Shown here one piece after another: positions 9,038-18,206 of a stretch of DNA of 64,000 nucleotides. The stretch lies in contig CANLVN010000002.1 of assembly GCA_947494705.1 (NCBI GenBank), forward strand, positions 124,001-188,000. The letters run 5' to 3'. Under the pieces are notes generated by a model that was not told the DNA's origin, searched no databases, and saw only the letters and a list, made by a program, of their open reading frames with translations. Position 1 is the first letter of the stretch, and every line of letters starts with the position of its first letter. Made by a program: the position numbers and the translations under genes. Source of the DNA: an uncultured Erythrobacter sp. Its GTDB lineage: Bacteria; Pseudomonadota; Alphaproteobacteria; Sphingomonadales; Sphingomonadaceae.

Positions 9038-10792
9038 TCAACGATTCAGAATTGCTTCGGCCTGACCGTTCATGTGCGAAAACGCAGAGATGACTCCATC
9101 AAAAACATGGTCGAGCGCTTTCCCATAGCCTTGGTTCACAGAGGCAATGTCGAAACCCAAACTTTCAAGATGAGACAGGGTTTCGCCAGCGTCGTGGGCA
9201 TCGGCGATACGTAGATCATTGTTTAGAAACAGGGGTGAGAGCGACGGGTTCCGATGTGTCAAATCGTCCGGATCGGCTCCTGCGCCGAAGGCATCAAGGC
9301 TCTCTCCGTCGCGGTTGAGGCGCTCAAGCACGTTCGCGAGAGCTTGGAGAAGTCTGAGGCTTCCAAAATCCTTAATTGCCGCGCGGGGGTGCCCGGCATG
9401 CATCAGAAGGTTGCGGAGATAGGCGTTCGGAATTTTCTGCCAAACTTCATGAATGCTCTTGCATCGTGCCAGGAAGGCTTGCTCGGTCATACTTAGCGGA
9501 GCAACTTGGGCTAACCTCACCAGCTCCGGATACCTATGCCAGCCGTTTGAGCTTATTTCGGGTCGCGATATGCCTGCGATATCAACTGGCTCCAGGTCTT
9601 CTCCAAAATACTGTCCGATAGCCGCGAAGACCTCTCCAAATTGGAGAAACTCAGACGCAAGCCTGTGCGTCTTTGAAACGATATGCTCTTCGTCTTGATC
9701 GAACTCTCCGACCTTCGCAGGAGTCAGCACATGAGCATGCGCGTGCAGAATCTCGCGATCCGGCTTAGGTTTGTAAAGCTCGCGCATCGGCACCCGGACC
9801 ATGTTTCGGCCAACTCGGATGCAATCAGTGAAGCTCCATTGCCCGAGATATGATGGGCTGCAAAACCACGCCTGTTCGACCTTCATCGGCACGGTGTCAA
9901 AAAAGCCGCTTTGCTCGTAGCGCTCCAGGAATTGGTCATTCAGATACACAGGAGTCGTTTCCGTTAAACCATCGGCGCGAGCTTTCGACATTGCCCCTTC
10001 TGTGCCCGGCCAAACTAGTTCTTCCGCGGAAGGGGCGGGGCATAATTCCGGTTCAATTGCGTGCACAATCGCCCATATCTGGAGAAGCAGGCTTCCATTG
10101 TGTTCACGAATATCGAGATCGTACCAACTGCCCTCAGGTTTCAGCACGATGTGCGTTTCCCCACGCATGAGTTCGCGAATTTGGGGATGTTCCGGCACCA
10201 AAGCTTGGTAGTAGAACAAGCGAGCACCATGCGCTCCGCGCATCCAAAGATATCGGCGCAAATACTCATTGGACATCGACCAGTTCACGTTACGCTTGGA
10301 CGTGTAATGGTACTCTGTGGAAACTTCTCCTTCGGCGACCCCAAATTCGGGCAATGAAAGGTCGTCGTAGATAAGCTTTTGCTGATCTCCGCCCAGCACG
10401 CGCGGTGTAAGGCCCAGTGCGATCCAGGCCTTTTCGGCGAGGTGGTAACCGTAAAATGACCCACCTCCCTGCGAAGCTACAATGTAATCCAGACCAGAGA
10501 CCGAGGGACTAAATTCCCTAATCTGACCGAGGTCCGTCACGTCCGGCTGCGAGAAATATACAACGCCGTGGCCTGTCTCATCGAATTTTGAAACGTCCCC
10601 GGGTCCAGAATCGGGAGCAAGTGCCATGATCATGTAAAGGTGCTCGCGATTAGGGCCATACGCATCGGATTCAAACCGCGTAGTCACATCGATCCTGAGA
10701 TTTCTTTCCGTTCCTGCAGGCTCCAACAGGGCGAAGAGCCTTGGCGGCAGAAGTTCTGTCGGTATCGGGAAATCGTCGAGATAGTTGATCAT
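9038..10792 (-). CDS. Unknown 584-aa protein of the cargo block
   Basis: A convergent neighbour of the DUF5677-like gene (48 bp between the stops). It has no membrane segments, P-loop or recognisable nuclease or peptidase signature. It contains many aromatic residues in the first 300 positions and a helical C-terminal third (about 450-584) ending in YGKALDHVFDGVISAF. The start ATG at 10792 gives MINYLDDFPIP. It lies exactly where related conjugative elements would carry their trb mating-pore genes behind the CopG gene, so it is probably part of cargo that replaced them. Function unknown. Confidence 0.65.
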   Translation of the reverse strand: MINYLDDFPIPTELLPPRLFALLEPAGTERNLRIDVTTRFESDAYGPNREHLYMIMALAPDSGPGDVSKFDETGHGVVYFSQPDVTDLGQIREFSPSVSGLDYIVASQGGGSFYGYHLAEKAWIALGLTPRVLGGDQQKLIYDDLSLPEFGVAEGEVSTEYHYTSKRNVNWSMSNEYLRRYLWMRGAHGARLFYYQALVPEHPQIRELMRGETHIVLKPEGSWYDLDIREHNGSLLLQIWAIVHAIEPELCPAPSAEELVWPGTEGAMSKARADGLTETTPVYLNDQFLERYEQSGFFDTVPMKVEQAWFCSPSYLGQWSFTDCIRVGRNMVRVPMRELYKPKPDREILHAHAHVLTPAKVGEFDQDEEHIVSKTHRLASEFLQFGEVFAAIGQYFGEDLEPVDIAGISRPEISSNGWHRYPELVRLAQVAPLSMTEQAFLARCKSIHEVWQKIPNAYLRNLLMHAGHPRAAIKDFGSLRLLQALANVLERLNRDGESLDAFGAGADPDDLTHRNPSLSPLFLNNDLRIADAHDAGETLSHLESLGFDIASVNQGYGKALDHVFDGVISAFSHMNGQAEAILNR

Positions 10793-10908
10793 GTCGGCTG
10801 GCTCACAGAATTGGTGGTCTGTCGACGCCTATCACATTCCGAACGAACTAAACGACCGTCAGCTTTCGGGTGCACGCCGATTTGCCTTCTACGTCCTATA
10901 GGGGGCGC

Positions 10909-11322
10909 TTAGTTGCTATCCTGCATGATATCGCTTGAAAGTCGCTGACCGCGTTCGACCCGCTTTGCAAGGGCCCCAACGAAACTTTGAAAACGCTTTT
11001 CGCCGGCAGCGCGTGCTACTGTTGACGGTTCGTCTGGCATCGACGGCGTCACGCCGAGCCAGAAGCGCACAAAGAGAGCGATAGCTTCATTCCCCACTTC
11101 GACATGATAGTCGAGCTTATCGAGTTGACGCGAAATCCGGTCCAGCCGGCGACTGAACGCCGCCTCCATCCGCTCGGACCCATCCGGCGACAAAAACGAC
11201 GAAACCGCTGCCTCGACCACCGACGCCTGCGACACGCGCTTACGTCCCGCATAGTCCGCAAGCTGCCGCGAGAGGTCGGGTGGCAACCGAAAAGTATGCT
11301 TGATCCGATTGCCCTTGCTCAC
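10909..11322 (-). CDS. CopG/ribbon-helix-helix protein of the transfer operon
   Basis: A 137-residue protein with an N-terminal ribbon-helix-helix signature: FRLPPDLSRQLADYA, then VSQASVVEAAVSSFL. A Glu/Arg-rich helical tail follows. Small RHH proteins in this position (directly behind traG) are standard in alphaproteobacterial conjugative modules and probably bind DNA at the transfer locus or act with the relaxosome. The start ATG overlaps the traG stop (11319-11322, ATGA), so it is translationally coupled to traG. In complete relatives trbB follows; here unrelated cargo follows instead. Confidence 0.8.
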   Translation of the reverse strand: MSKGNRIKHTFRLPPDLSRQLADYAGRKRVSQASVVEAAVSSFLSPDGSERMEAAFSRRLDRISRQLDKLDYHVEVGNEAIALFVRFWLGVTPSMPDEPSTVARAAGEKRFQSFVGALAKRVERGQRLSSDIMQDSN

Positions 11323-13304
11323 AGGACGATGCCGTCATTTGGATCAAGCGCCGCGCGCCTGGCGTTGGCGCGCATCTGGTCGGCCAATCCGCGATTGGTG
11401 CTCGCGATGTCAGCATCGCTCCTGTCCTCAAAATCAAATTCATTGCGCACAGGTACAGGTGCTGGCGCGATGTCTTCGTGCTCAGGCAATTCCGGCTCAC
11501 GCCGAATCCCGCCTTCGGCTTCATCCTCCTGCCACTCGGGCTTGCTGACAGGGCTGTCCTTCCGATGCACAGCTTTCGCAACTCTGCCTTCCCAGTCACC
11601 GACTGCGCCCTTGTTATCGCTCTGCTGCGCGGTCGGTGGCGCTTCGATCCGCTTCTTGAGCCGCGGATCGGCATAGTAGCGGGCCTTCTTCGCACGGATG
11701 GGATGCGCGCCTGCCAGCATCACGATCTCGTCGGTATCGGGCAGTTGCATGATCTCGCCCTGGGTGAGCAGGGCGCGCGCGGTCTCCGAGCGCGAGACCA
11801 TGAGATGCCCAAGCCATGGCGACAGCCTGTGTCCGGCATAGTTTTTCATCGCCCGCATTTCGGTGGCAGTGCCGAGCGATTCCGAGACGCGCTTGGCGGT
11901 GCGTTCGTCATTGGTCGCGAAGCAGACCCGCACATGGCAGTTGTCGAGGATCGCGTTGTTCTGGCCGTAAGCTTTTTCGATCTGGTTCAATGATTGCGCG
12001 ATCAGAAAGGCCTTGATTCCGTATCCGGCCATGAAGGCGAGCGCGCTTTCGAAAAAATCTAGGCGACCAAGCGCGGGGAATTCGTCAAGCATCAGGAGCA
12101 GCCGCTGCCGGTCCGCGCCTTCGGCAAGATCTTCGGTCAGGCGGCGACCAAGCTGGTTGAGGATCAGGCGAATGAGCGGCTTGGTCCGGCTGATGTCGGA
12201 CGGCGGCACGACAAGGTAGAGCGAGACCGGGCGTGTGGCGTCCACCATATCGGCGATGTGCCAATCGCATTGCTTAGTGACTTTTGCGATGACCGGATCG
12301 CGGTAGAGTCCAAGGAACGACATGGCCGTCGACAGCACGCCCGAGCGTTCGTTTTCCGACTTGTTGAGGAGTTCGCGGGCTGCGCTCGCAACGACCGGGT
12401 GCACGCCTTCATCACCCAGATGCGGGGTCATCATCATGGCCGCAAGCGTGGCTTCGATCGAGCGTTTGGGATCGGAGAGGAAAGCTGCGACCCCTGCCAG
12501 GGTCTTGTCGGCTTCGGCATAGAGCACATGCAGGATCGCGCCGACCAGCAGCGCATGGCTGGTCTTTTCCCAATGGTTGCGCCGCTCAAGCGAGCCTTCC
12601 GGGTCAACCAGCACATCGGCGATATTCTGGACATCGCGGACCTCATTGATCCCGCGCCGCACCTCCATCAGTGGGTTATAGGCCGCAGAGGCCTCATTGG
12701 TCGGATCGAACAGCAGCACGCGGCTGAAATGCGAGCGAAAGCCTGCGGTCAGGTCCCAGTTCTCACCCTTGATATCGTGGACAATCGCAGAGTGCGGCCA
12801 GGTCAGCAGTGTCGGGATGACCAGTCCCACGCCCTTGCCGCTGCGGGTTGGCGCAAAGCACAGAACGTGTTCGGGACCGTCATGGCGCAGGTAGAGATTG
12901 GCGTGCTGGCCGATGACGACGCCCTTGCCCGCGAGAAGGCCTGCCTTCGTAATCTCGGCCCGGGTTGCCCAGCGCGCCGAACCATAGGTGGCGCTGTTCC
13001 TGATCTCGCGGGCGCGCCAGACCGACATGGCGATCGCCACCACTACCGAAACAAGACCGCCCGATGCCGCGATCATGCCGCCGGTTTCGAAGATGCGCGG
13101 CGCATAGGCTTCAAAACTGAACCACCACCAGAAGATCGCATAGGGCGGATAGACGGGCACGCCGAAGGCCTCGAACCAAGCAGGCCCCAGCTCGGGCTGG
13201 AAGCCAAGCGCTGTCGCTGTCCATTGCGTGCTGGCCCAGATGCCAGCAAGCGTCAGGGCGAAGACCGCGAGAATCTGGCCCCACAGGATTTTGGTTGCTG
13301 ACAT
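11319..13304 (-). CDS. traG: Type IV coupling protein TraG/VirD4 family
   Basis: A 661-residue coupling ATPase that recruits the relaxosome and pumps DNA towards a type IV secretion channel. Two or three N-terminal hydrophobic segments (about 10-30, 52-66, 78-95) anchor it in the inner membrane. Walker A is FAPTRSGKGVG (about 150-160), Walker B is in LLLMLDEFPALGRL, and HDIKGEN and the FLIAQSLNQIEK motif are typical of TraG/TraD. The start ATG at 13304 is preceded by a clear AAAGGAG; a TTG further upstream (13388) is in frame but has no such site. The C-terminal 120 residues are acidic and low-complexity, as usual for the family. The mating pore it should serve is absent from the window. Confidence 0.93.
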   Translation of the reverse strand: MSATKILWGQILAVFALTLAGIWASTQWTATALGFQPELGPAWFEAFGVPVYPPYAIFWWWFSFEAYAPRIFETGGMIAASGGLVSVVVAIAMSVWRAREIRNSATYGSARWATRAEITKAGLLAGKGVVIGQHANLYLRHDGPEHVLCFAPTRSGKGVGLVIPTLLTWPHSAIVHDIKGENWDLTAGFRSHFSRVLLFDPTNEASAAYNPLMEVRRGINEVRDVQNIADVLVDPEGSLERRNHWEKTSHALLVGAILHVLYAEADKTLAGVAAFLSDPKRSIEATLAAMMMTPHLGDEGVHPVVASAARELLNKSENERSGVLSTAMSFLGLYRDPVIAKVTKQCDWHIADMVDATRPVSLYLVVPPSDISRTKPLIRLILNQLGRRLTEDLAEGADRQRLLLMLDEFPALGRLDFFESALAFMAGYGIKAFLIAQSLNQIEKAYGQNNAILDNCHVRVCFATNDERTAKRVSESLGTATEMRAMKNYAGHRLSPWLGHLMVSRSETARALLTQGEIMQLPDTDEIVMLAGAHPIRAKKARYYADPRLKKRIEAPPTAQQSDNKGAVGDWEGRVAKAVHRKDSPVSKPEWQEDEAEGGIRREPELPEHEDIAPAPVPVRNEFDFEDRSDADIASTNRGLADQMRANARRAALDPNDGIVL

Positions 13305-13400
13305 GGTGACTCCTTTCGGGAGGCAGGAGGCCCAACGAGGTCTGCAATTCAAGCGCTTCGCTTGGGAAGCGCAGTCTGGCGCAGGCAAAGAAACGGGCGG

Positions 13401-14117
13401 CTAGATGGCTTCGCAGGCGAACTCGGGTTCGCCGGACCATGTCAGACGGTACATCGCGCCCTGCACGACCGACTGCACGACATTGGGCCAGAGTGCGGCA
13501 ATGCAGGTTCCGCCCTCGTGGCGAACCGAGGGATAGATGATCCCATTATGCCCTTCGCCGCGCGCCTGCGCCGCCAGAGCATTGCCCGCTGGATAGCCCC
13601 TCGCAGCATCGGGATCGAGGCTGGGATGATCGGGAAGGCGGCGCAGATCGATGAAAACGCCCGACATGCTGGCGATCATCTCGCCATATTCGACGACGGC
13701 GTTAAAATCATCTGCATCGGCGAGCGCCCTGGTCAGGTGATGGCCGACTTCGGCGATACATGTCTCGACCACCAGTGCAGCATACCAGGCTCCCCGGTTC
13801 GCCGGATTGAATCGATTGGGTTCGCGCGGCTTGGCATAGGCGAAGCTCGCATTGATGAACTTGGCATGCGGCACGCCGTGAACCAGCTCATCGGCGGTCA
13901 GCCCGCCAAGCCCGCGTTCTTCAGCAATCAGCCTCCCGCTCGTCGCGCCCTCGATCTCAGCCAACAAGGCAAGATCGTCGTCATCGTCAGCAAGAGCCGA
14001 CATGACCGCTTCGCGCAGACGCGCACTCGGCACGAGCCTGATGGTCTGCTCGAAAGCTTCACGTATTGTCGGAAGGCTGGCCGGTGCCGGGTTGGCCTGC
14101 CGCTCAGAGCCCGCCAC
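13401..14117 (-). CDS. RES-domain toxin of a RES-Xre toxin-antitoxin pair
   Basis: A 238-residue protein with RES-family features: FNPANRGAWYAA with Arg and Tyr, ETCIAEVGHH with a conserved Glu, and a late hydrophobic IIYPSVRHEGG block. Known RES toxins (for example ParT, MbcT, Res) are NAD+-directed ADP-ribosyltransferases or NAD+ phosphorylases that deplete NAD+. Its start overlaps the end of the Xre antitoxin gene by 14 bp, the usual antitoxin-first order. It sits between relaxase and traG, a common place for it in this element family, where it may stabilise the element. At about 240 residues it is slightly longer than average because of an acidic N-terminal stretch (ADDDDD). Confidence 0.85.
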   Translation of the reverse strand: MAGSERQANPAPASLPTIREAFEQTIRLVPSARLREAVMSALADDDDDLALLAEIEGATSGRLIAEERGLGGLTADELVHGVPHAKFINASFAYAKPREPNRFNPANRGAWYAALVVETCIAEVGHHLTRALADADDFNAVVEYGEMIASMSGVFIDLRRLPDHPSLDPDAARGYPAGNALAAQARGEGHNGIIYPSVRHEGGTCIAALWPNVVQSVVQGAMYRLTWSGEPEFACEAI

Positions 14118-14535
14118 GAAGCGCGTCGATATACTGCCGGGTCTCTAGCATGCGCGGGATGCCGCCACCGATCATCGCTTGCACGGGCGAGAGCCGGTCG
14201 AAAACAGGCGCCTTGTTTGCAAGTTTCGGCCAGCGATCGGCCATATCGTTGGCGAAGAGCAGGTGCAGTCCCTTGAAAAGACCGATCAGCGCCGAAGCGC
14301 GGGTCAGCTGATCCTGACTGAGCATGCCTTCCCAGGTCCCGGCCTTCATCCGGTCCCACGTGCTTTCGGACACACCGAGCAGCGCGGCGCCTTCGGCGTT
14401 GCTGCCACCCCAGGCCTCGACAAGACGAAGCACGGCTTTCACCGCCGCGCCGGTCAGGCGGCGGCGGTCATCATCGCCCGCAAAGGTTTGAAGTCCGCGC
14501 GGGGCTTCGACTTGTTCAAAAACTGCACTTGCCAT
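14104..14535 (-). CDS. Xre/MbcA/ParS-type antitoxin (DUF2384)
   Basis: A 143-residue antitoxin partner of the adjacent RES toxin. It has an N-terminal helix-turn-helix region (LLGVSESTWDRMKAGTWEGML) and the C-terminal DUF2384 region ending in PVFDRLSPVQAMIGGG...TRQYIDALRGGL, which in known complexes plugs the toxin active site. The start at 14535 (MASAVFEQV) is chosen because GGAGAGG lies just upstream; longer frames exist to 14601 but lack such a site. The promoter in the 72 bp before the relaxase stop is probably autoregulated by the toxin-antitoxin complex, as in the family. Confidence 0.85.
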   Translation of the reverse strand: MASAVFEQVEAPRGLQTFAGDDDRRRLTGAAVKAVLRLVEAWGGSNAEGAALLGVSESTWDRMKAGTWEGMLSQDQLTRASALIGLFKGLHLLFANDMADRWPKLANKAPVFDRLSPVQAMIGGGIPRMLETRQYIDALRGGL

Positions 14536-14607
14536 ATCGCCTCTCCTGATGCGTAAATAAGCATCATGTGGTGCTTTTGTCAAGATTTGTGTCATGGGCA
14601 TGCTTCC

Positions 14608-16359
14608 TCAGATTGCTGGGCCACGCGACCGGGCAAAGCTCCAGTCGACGCCGCCGCGCTGGTTGATCCTGCCGGTCACGGCTTGCCCCAGATGCTGTTC
14701 AAGATCCTGCCGCCAGGGGACGAGCTGGAAGCCCATGCCATTGTCAATCATGGCGAAGCGGCCAGACGCGAGCGTCACCCGCTCGCGGTAGATACCAGCT
14801 ACATGGTCGCCGGCATTGACGGACTGAGCGATACCACCGTGGCGTGCGGTCAAGGCCTTGCCTGCGTCGGCCAGTTCGCGGTCCCGCAGCGTACCGAGCA
14901 GACCGCGCGCAAAGACGATGCGCTTCCCCTGACGCTTGGCAAGACCTTCATCTCTCAAGACCTCCGTCCGCTGGTCTAGTGCATCGCGAACCTCCGAACC
15001 GAATCCGCCCGACAGTGTTTCGGGTCGCGGCGATACCAGCTGCCGGTCGAGCCATGTCGCGCCGCGTGCATGGATTTGCGTGTCGATGGAAAGGTCGGAC
15101 CGGACCAGCAGGCTTGTCTGCTGCCGCCCTTTGCGATCGGTCCAGCTGCTGGCCTCGACGATCGCCCCCGGCGCAGCGTCAGTGGTCCGCTCGATGCCTG
15201 GAAGACGCAGATGATGTGTGCGGCCATCCACGCTATCGACGATCGCATAGGCCTCGCCGGTCAGTTCATCGTGTAACCCGCGTTCGACCAGCCTGCCGAT
15301 GACACGCTCGCCACCGGTTCGTCCATGCAAGGCGATGCGCTCGGGATCGATGGTCAGACCGTGGCCGGTCATGGCGCGGTGCATGGTCTTGATGATGTCG
15401 CCGCGATCACCCAGTTCGCGCAGTGTCGGCTCGACATCCGCAGCCAGCGTCCAACTGGCTGGACCGACACGCTGGGCCAGACCCATGCGTTCGAGTGTCT
15501 GCGCACGGCCAAGCAAGAGGCCGTGATCCTTGCGCGTCCCTGCTGCCTCGGGGCGCAGATCGACCACGCCAAGATCGTCCCGTTGCCGTTGCAATCGGCG
15601 GTCGAGCGAGGTCCAGCGTTCGGCGTCGACCTCTCGCCGAAGCGCGTTTTGAATATCACGCTCGCTGCGCGGGCCGAGTTCCACCGTCACGCGCTCCTCG
15701 GCGCGGGCGCGGAGGCCTTCGCTGATATAGGTCCGGTCGATCACGAGGTCCTTACCGTCACTCGCCACGCCCCGGACCAGCACATGGATATGCGGATTGT
15801 CGGTGTTCCAGTGATCGACCGCGACCCAGTCGAGCTCAATGTCAGGGTCAATATCCAGATCGCTTGCCATATCCTCCATCATCTCACGGGTGAAAGCGCG
15901 CAGGTCCGCCATCTCGCTGGCATCCTCAGGCGAGACGATGAAGCGGAAGTGATGCCGGTCGTCCTCGCAGCGCTCGGCGAAGGCTTCGCCATCGGCTCGG
16001 TCCGACCCGGCATCGAACATCTGGCCGTCCGATCCATCACGGGTGACACCGTCGCGTTCAAGATAGGCGATATGGCGTGCGAGCGGTGCGGAACGAAACG
16101 CTGTGCCTTTATGGCGGACAACGCGCGCTTTGATGACGACGCGCCGCTGGAAAGCGCTGCGCCGCTGCTGGAGCGCCGCCCGCTTGCCGCGCCCGAGATG
16201 TCCGGTGCCGCGCCCGGACCTGCTTCGCCCAAGTGGTGTGTAGCCTGCTCGGCGTGACACCTGGAGCACGCGGCCGACCAGCGTGTTGGCCTTGCGGTAG
16301 GCGCCCGCACCGCTGTCCCGAGAGCGGCCCGGGCGCACGTCGAATTCATCATCAGCCAT
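14608..16359 (-). CDS. Relaxase/mobilization nuclease with DUF3363 domain (VirD2-like)
   Basis: A 583-residue relaxase that would nick oriT and pilot the strand into the coupling protein. The N-terminus, starting MADDEFDVRPGR with a basic stretch, is typical of this DUF3363 relaxase type. The histidine motif reads HWNTDNPHIHVLVRG (about residue 210), with the earlier YLERDGVTRDG and HHFRFIVSPEDA blocks. The C-terminal half is the DUF3363 region. The start at 16359 fits the family length; an extension to 16563 would add an unrelated N-terminus. No oriT could be identified by eye in the 240 bp between it and the transglycosylase gene. With traG present and trb absent, the element looks mobilizable rather than self-transmissible from this window alone. 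Confidence 0.9.
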   Translation of the reverse strand: MADDEFDVRPGRSRDSGAGAYRKANTLVGRVLQVSRRAGYTPLGRSRSGRGTGHLGRGKRAALQQRRSAFQRRVVIKARVVRHKGTAFRSAPLARHIAYLERDGVTRDGSDGQMFDAGSDRADGEAFAERCEDDRHHFRFIVSPEDASEMADLRAFTREMMEDMASDLDIDPDIELDWVAVDHWNTDNPHIHVLVRGVASDGKDLVIDRTYISEGLRARAEERVTVELGPRSERDIQNALRREVDAERWTSLDRRLQRQRDDLGVVDLRPEAAGTRKDHGLLLGRAQTLERMGLAQRVGPASWTLAADVEPTLRELGDRGDIIKTMHRAMTGHGLTIDPERIALHGRTGGERVIGRLVERGLHDELTGEAYAIVDSVDGRTHHLRLPGIERTTDAAPGAIVEASSWTDRKGRQQTSLLVRSDLSIDTQIHARGATWLDRQLVSPRPETLSGGFGSEVRDALDQRTEVLRDEGLAKRQGKRIVFARGLLGTLRDRELADAGKALTARHGGIAQSVNAGDHVAGIYRERVTLASGRFAMIDNGMGFQLVPWRQDLEQHLGQAVTGRINQRGGVDWSFARSRGPAI

Positions 16360-16599
16360 GTGCAATGAAACCGGGCGACGGCGCATTGGCCGTTGAAATT
16401 GTCGGAGAATTCGCCAGAAGCGACGGCAGGGCATATGCCAAGACGGCGCAAATTGCTGAACAAAACCAACCACCTGCACCCCGGCCGACGGCGGTGCTTT
16501 TATCTCGCCATCCTCCTTTCCCCTTTCTGACGCTTCCCACCATCCTTCGCCCAGCTTCGCCAAAGGACGAAGCCGGGCGCGAGAGCATGATTGCGGGCA

Positions 16600-17280
16600 T
16601 CATTGATCGCTGACTGTGGAGACAGGTGCGAAGAGGTCGTGCGAAGGCTGATCGGCACGCGCGAACGGATTGGTCGGAGCTTGCTGTTCGTTGGCTTCTG
16701 CTGGGATTAATGGTGTAGCCGTTTGGGCAGTAAATGCGGGCAACGTTTCGCTCATCGGTGGCTGGTTCGCTGCAACGAAAATGCGTTCCGCCTGCAGCAT
16801 GGGCACAATCTTGGCGACATACCGACGCGTTTCGAGCGGGAGCGAACGCCGTCCTGCACGCCATGCCTCATACCGTCCCGGTCCAGCATTATAGGCCGCA
16901 AGGAAACCCGGTGCGCCGTAGCGGTCATACATTTCCCGCAGGTAAGATGTTCCTGCCATGATGTTGTCACGCGGATCGAAGGGATCGCTGCCGAGCGCAA
17001 ACCGGTCGCGCTGGCGCGCCCAGGTTCCGGGCATCAGCTGCATCAAGCCCATGGCACCGGCGGATGACACGGCGCGCGTCCGGCCTGCGCTTTCGATGCG
17101 GATCACTGCATAGATCCAGTGCTCAGGAATACCAAAGCGCTGTGCAGCTTCGCGCACATGGACGTCGATATCGATGCGCTGTGCTTGCGAAGTGGTTGAA
17201 CCTGTCTGCGCATGGATTGAAGCCGGGTAGGCGCAGACCAGTGCAGCCAAGGCCGCAAAGAGCAGTCGATGGTCACGCAT
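16600..17280 (-). CDS. VirB1-like lytic transglycosylase (SLT domain)
   Basis: A 226-residue exported muramidase-like enzyme that opens peptidoglycan for transfer machinery. It has a signal peptide MRDHRLLFAALAALVCAYPASIHA. The SLT domain has the catalytic Glu in AVIRIESAGRTRAVSSAGAMGLMQ, followed by MPGTW and the AAYNAGPGR motif (about residues 60-165). The last 60 residues are low-complexity. The gene begins only 3 bp after the DUF736 gene ends, so it belongs to the same operon (DUF2840-traF-DUF736-SLT). Confidence 0.92.
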   Translation of the reverse strand: MRDHRLLFAALAALVCAYPASIHAQTGSTTSQAQRIDIDVHVREAAQRFGIPEHWIYAVIRIESAGRTRAVSSAGAMGLMQLMPGTWARQRDRFALGSDPFDPRDNIMAGTSYLREMYDRYGAPGFLAAYNAGPGRYEAWRAGRRSLPLETRRYVAKIVPMLQAERIFVAANQPPMSETLPAFTAQTATPLIPAEANEQQAPTNPFARADQPSHDLFAPVSTVSDQ

Positions 17281-17283
17281 CGC

Positions 17284-17616
17284 TCAGTCCTTCGCTTCGC
17301 GGCGCGAGGGGCGCGACCACATCAGCACATAGGTGCGCGCGTCCGACTGGAACAAATTTGCGCGCAGCGGTTGCATGAGCGCCGGATCGTCGATCAGGAC
17401 CGCGACATAGGCACCCGCCTTGTCGCCGACGCGCTTCCAGCCTGCTCCGACCTCGAAGGCGGTATCGCCCTCGCCGGCCATGATGCGGTAGTCCGGTGCG
17501 TTCTCGGCGTCGCCGGGCTCGGCAGGGACAATGGTCAATGCACTGTCGATCGTCAGCGTTTGCAGGCGTCCTTCGAAGCCATCGGGGCGCGCGGTGAATG
17601 TGCCGATACATGTCAT
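17284..17616 (-). CDS. DUF736 family protein (first of two copies)
   Basis: A 110-residue single-domain protein with the DUF736 pattern: IGTF at the N-terminus, two antiparallel blocks, ending with ANLFQSDARTYVLMWSRPS. DUF736 proteins are almost confined to plasmids and integrative elements; their biochemical role is unknown. It overlaps the end of the S26 peptidase gene by 4 bp (17613-17616), indicating coupled translation. A second, more typical copy is at 27,197-27,520 in the same island. Confidence 0.88.
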   Translation of the reverse strand: MTCIGTFTARPDGFEGRLQTLTIDSALTIVPAEPGDAENAPDYRIMAGEGDTAFEVGAGWKRVGDKAGAYVAVLIDDPALMQPLRANLFQSDARTYVLMWSRPSRREAKD

Positions 17617-18206
17617 GCTTTGGTCTCCTTGTTGTCGTTGGGGTTGATATTGGGGATTGGGGTCAAATGCGGACGTGCGAACCAGACATGCTCGCCGTTG
17701 CCCGCTTCGTCGGTCCAGACAGGGTTTGCGCGTCCGATCACTTGGGCGCGCGCAATCGGCCCAAAGTAGCGCCCGTCAAAGCTGCCGGGCACGCTCCTGT
17801 TCATGACAAAAATTTCATCAGCGCCGATAATTTGGCAGCCCTGCCAGTCGGGCAGCGGGCGCGCCCGGCTGTCGAGCGCACGGGCTTCGCCCGCCGGTTC
17901 GCCATTGATCGTGATGACGAGGCCACGGCGGCAAACGATGTCGCCGCGCAGCGCCGCGACCTCCTTCAGCAGCGGGACACCGGAGGGTAGATAGCCGCGC
18001 TCAGCGAGATAGGTGCGGAGCCCGGGCGGCGGATCGATGGCCACCCGCTCTCTGACATGGAGGCTAGCTGTCCCGCGAATATGGTAGAGCCCGGTCGGCA
18101 CGCTGGCGGTCGCATTCCAGAGGAGAATTCGCGACATGGGCAGAGCAGCACTCAGCAGTGCCGCCGCCGCAACTGTGCCTGCCACAAGGATCGTTCGCCG
18201 CTTCAT
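17613..18206 (-). CDS. traF: Conjugal transfer S26 family signal peptidase TraF
   Basis: A 197-residue inner-membrane protease: one N-terminal helix (TILVAGTVAAAALLSAALP), then the S26 core with the catalytic Ser in ATASVPTGLY, the Lys-containing LLKEVAALRGDIVC block and the late FVMNRSVPGSFDGRYFGPI motif. In IncP-type systems TraF cyclises the TrbC pilin; trbC is not present in the window. The start at 18206 (MKRRT) overlaps the stop of the DUF2840 gene (ATGA, 18203-18206). Confidence 0.9.
   Translation of the reverse strand: MKRRTILVAGTVAAAALLSAALPMSRILLWNATASVPTGLYHIRGTASLHVRERVAIDPPPGLRTYLAERGYLPSGVPLLKEVAALRGDIVCRRGLVITINGEPAGEARALDSRARPLPDWQGCQIIGADEIFVMNRSVPGSFDGRYFGPIARAQVIGRANPVWTDEAGNGEHVWFARPHLTPIPNINPNDNKETKA

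Noticed and set aside
12258..13301. 347-codon plus-strand frame opposite traG
   Set aside because: Antisense to a gene with convincing Walker motifs; no domain of its own.
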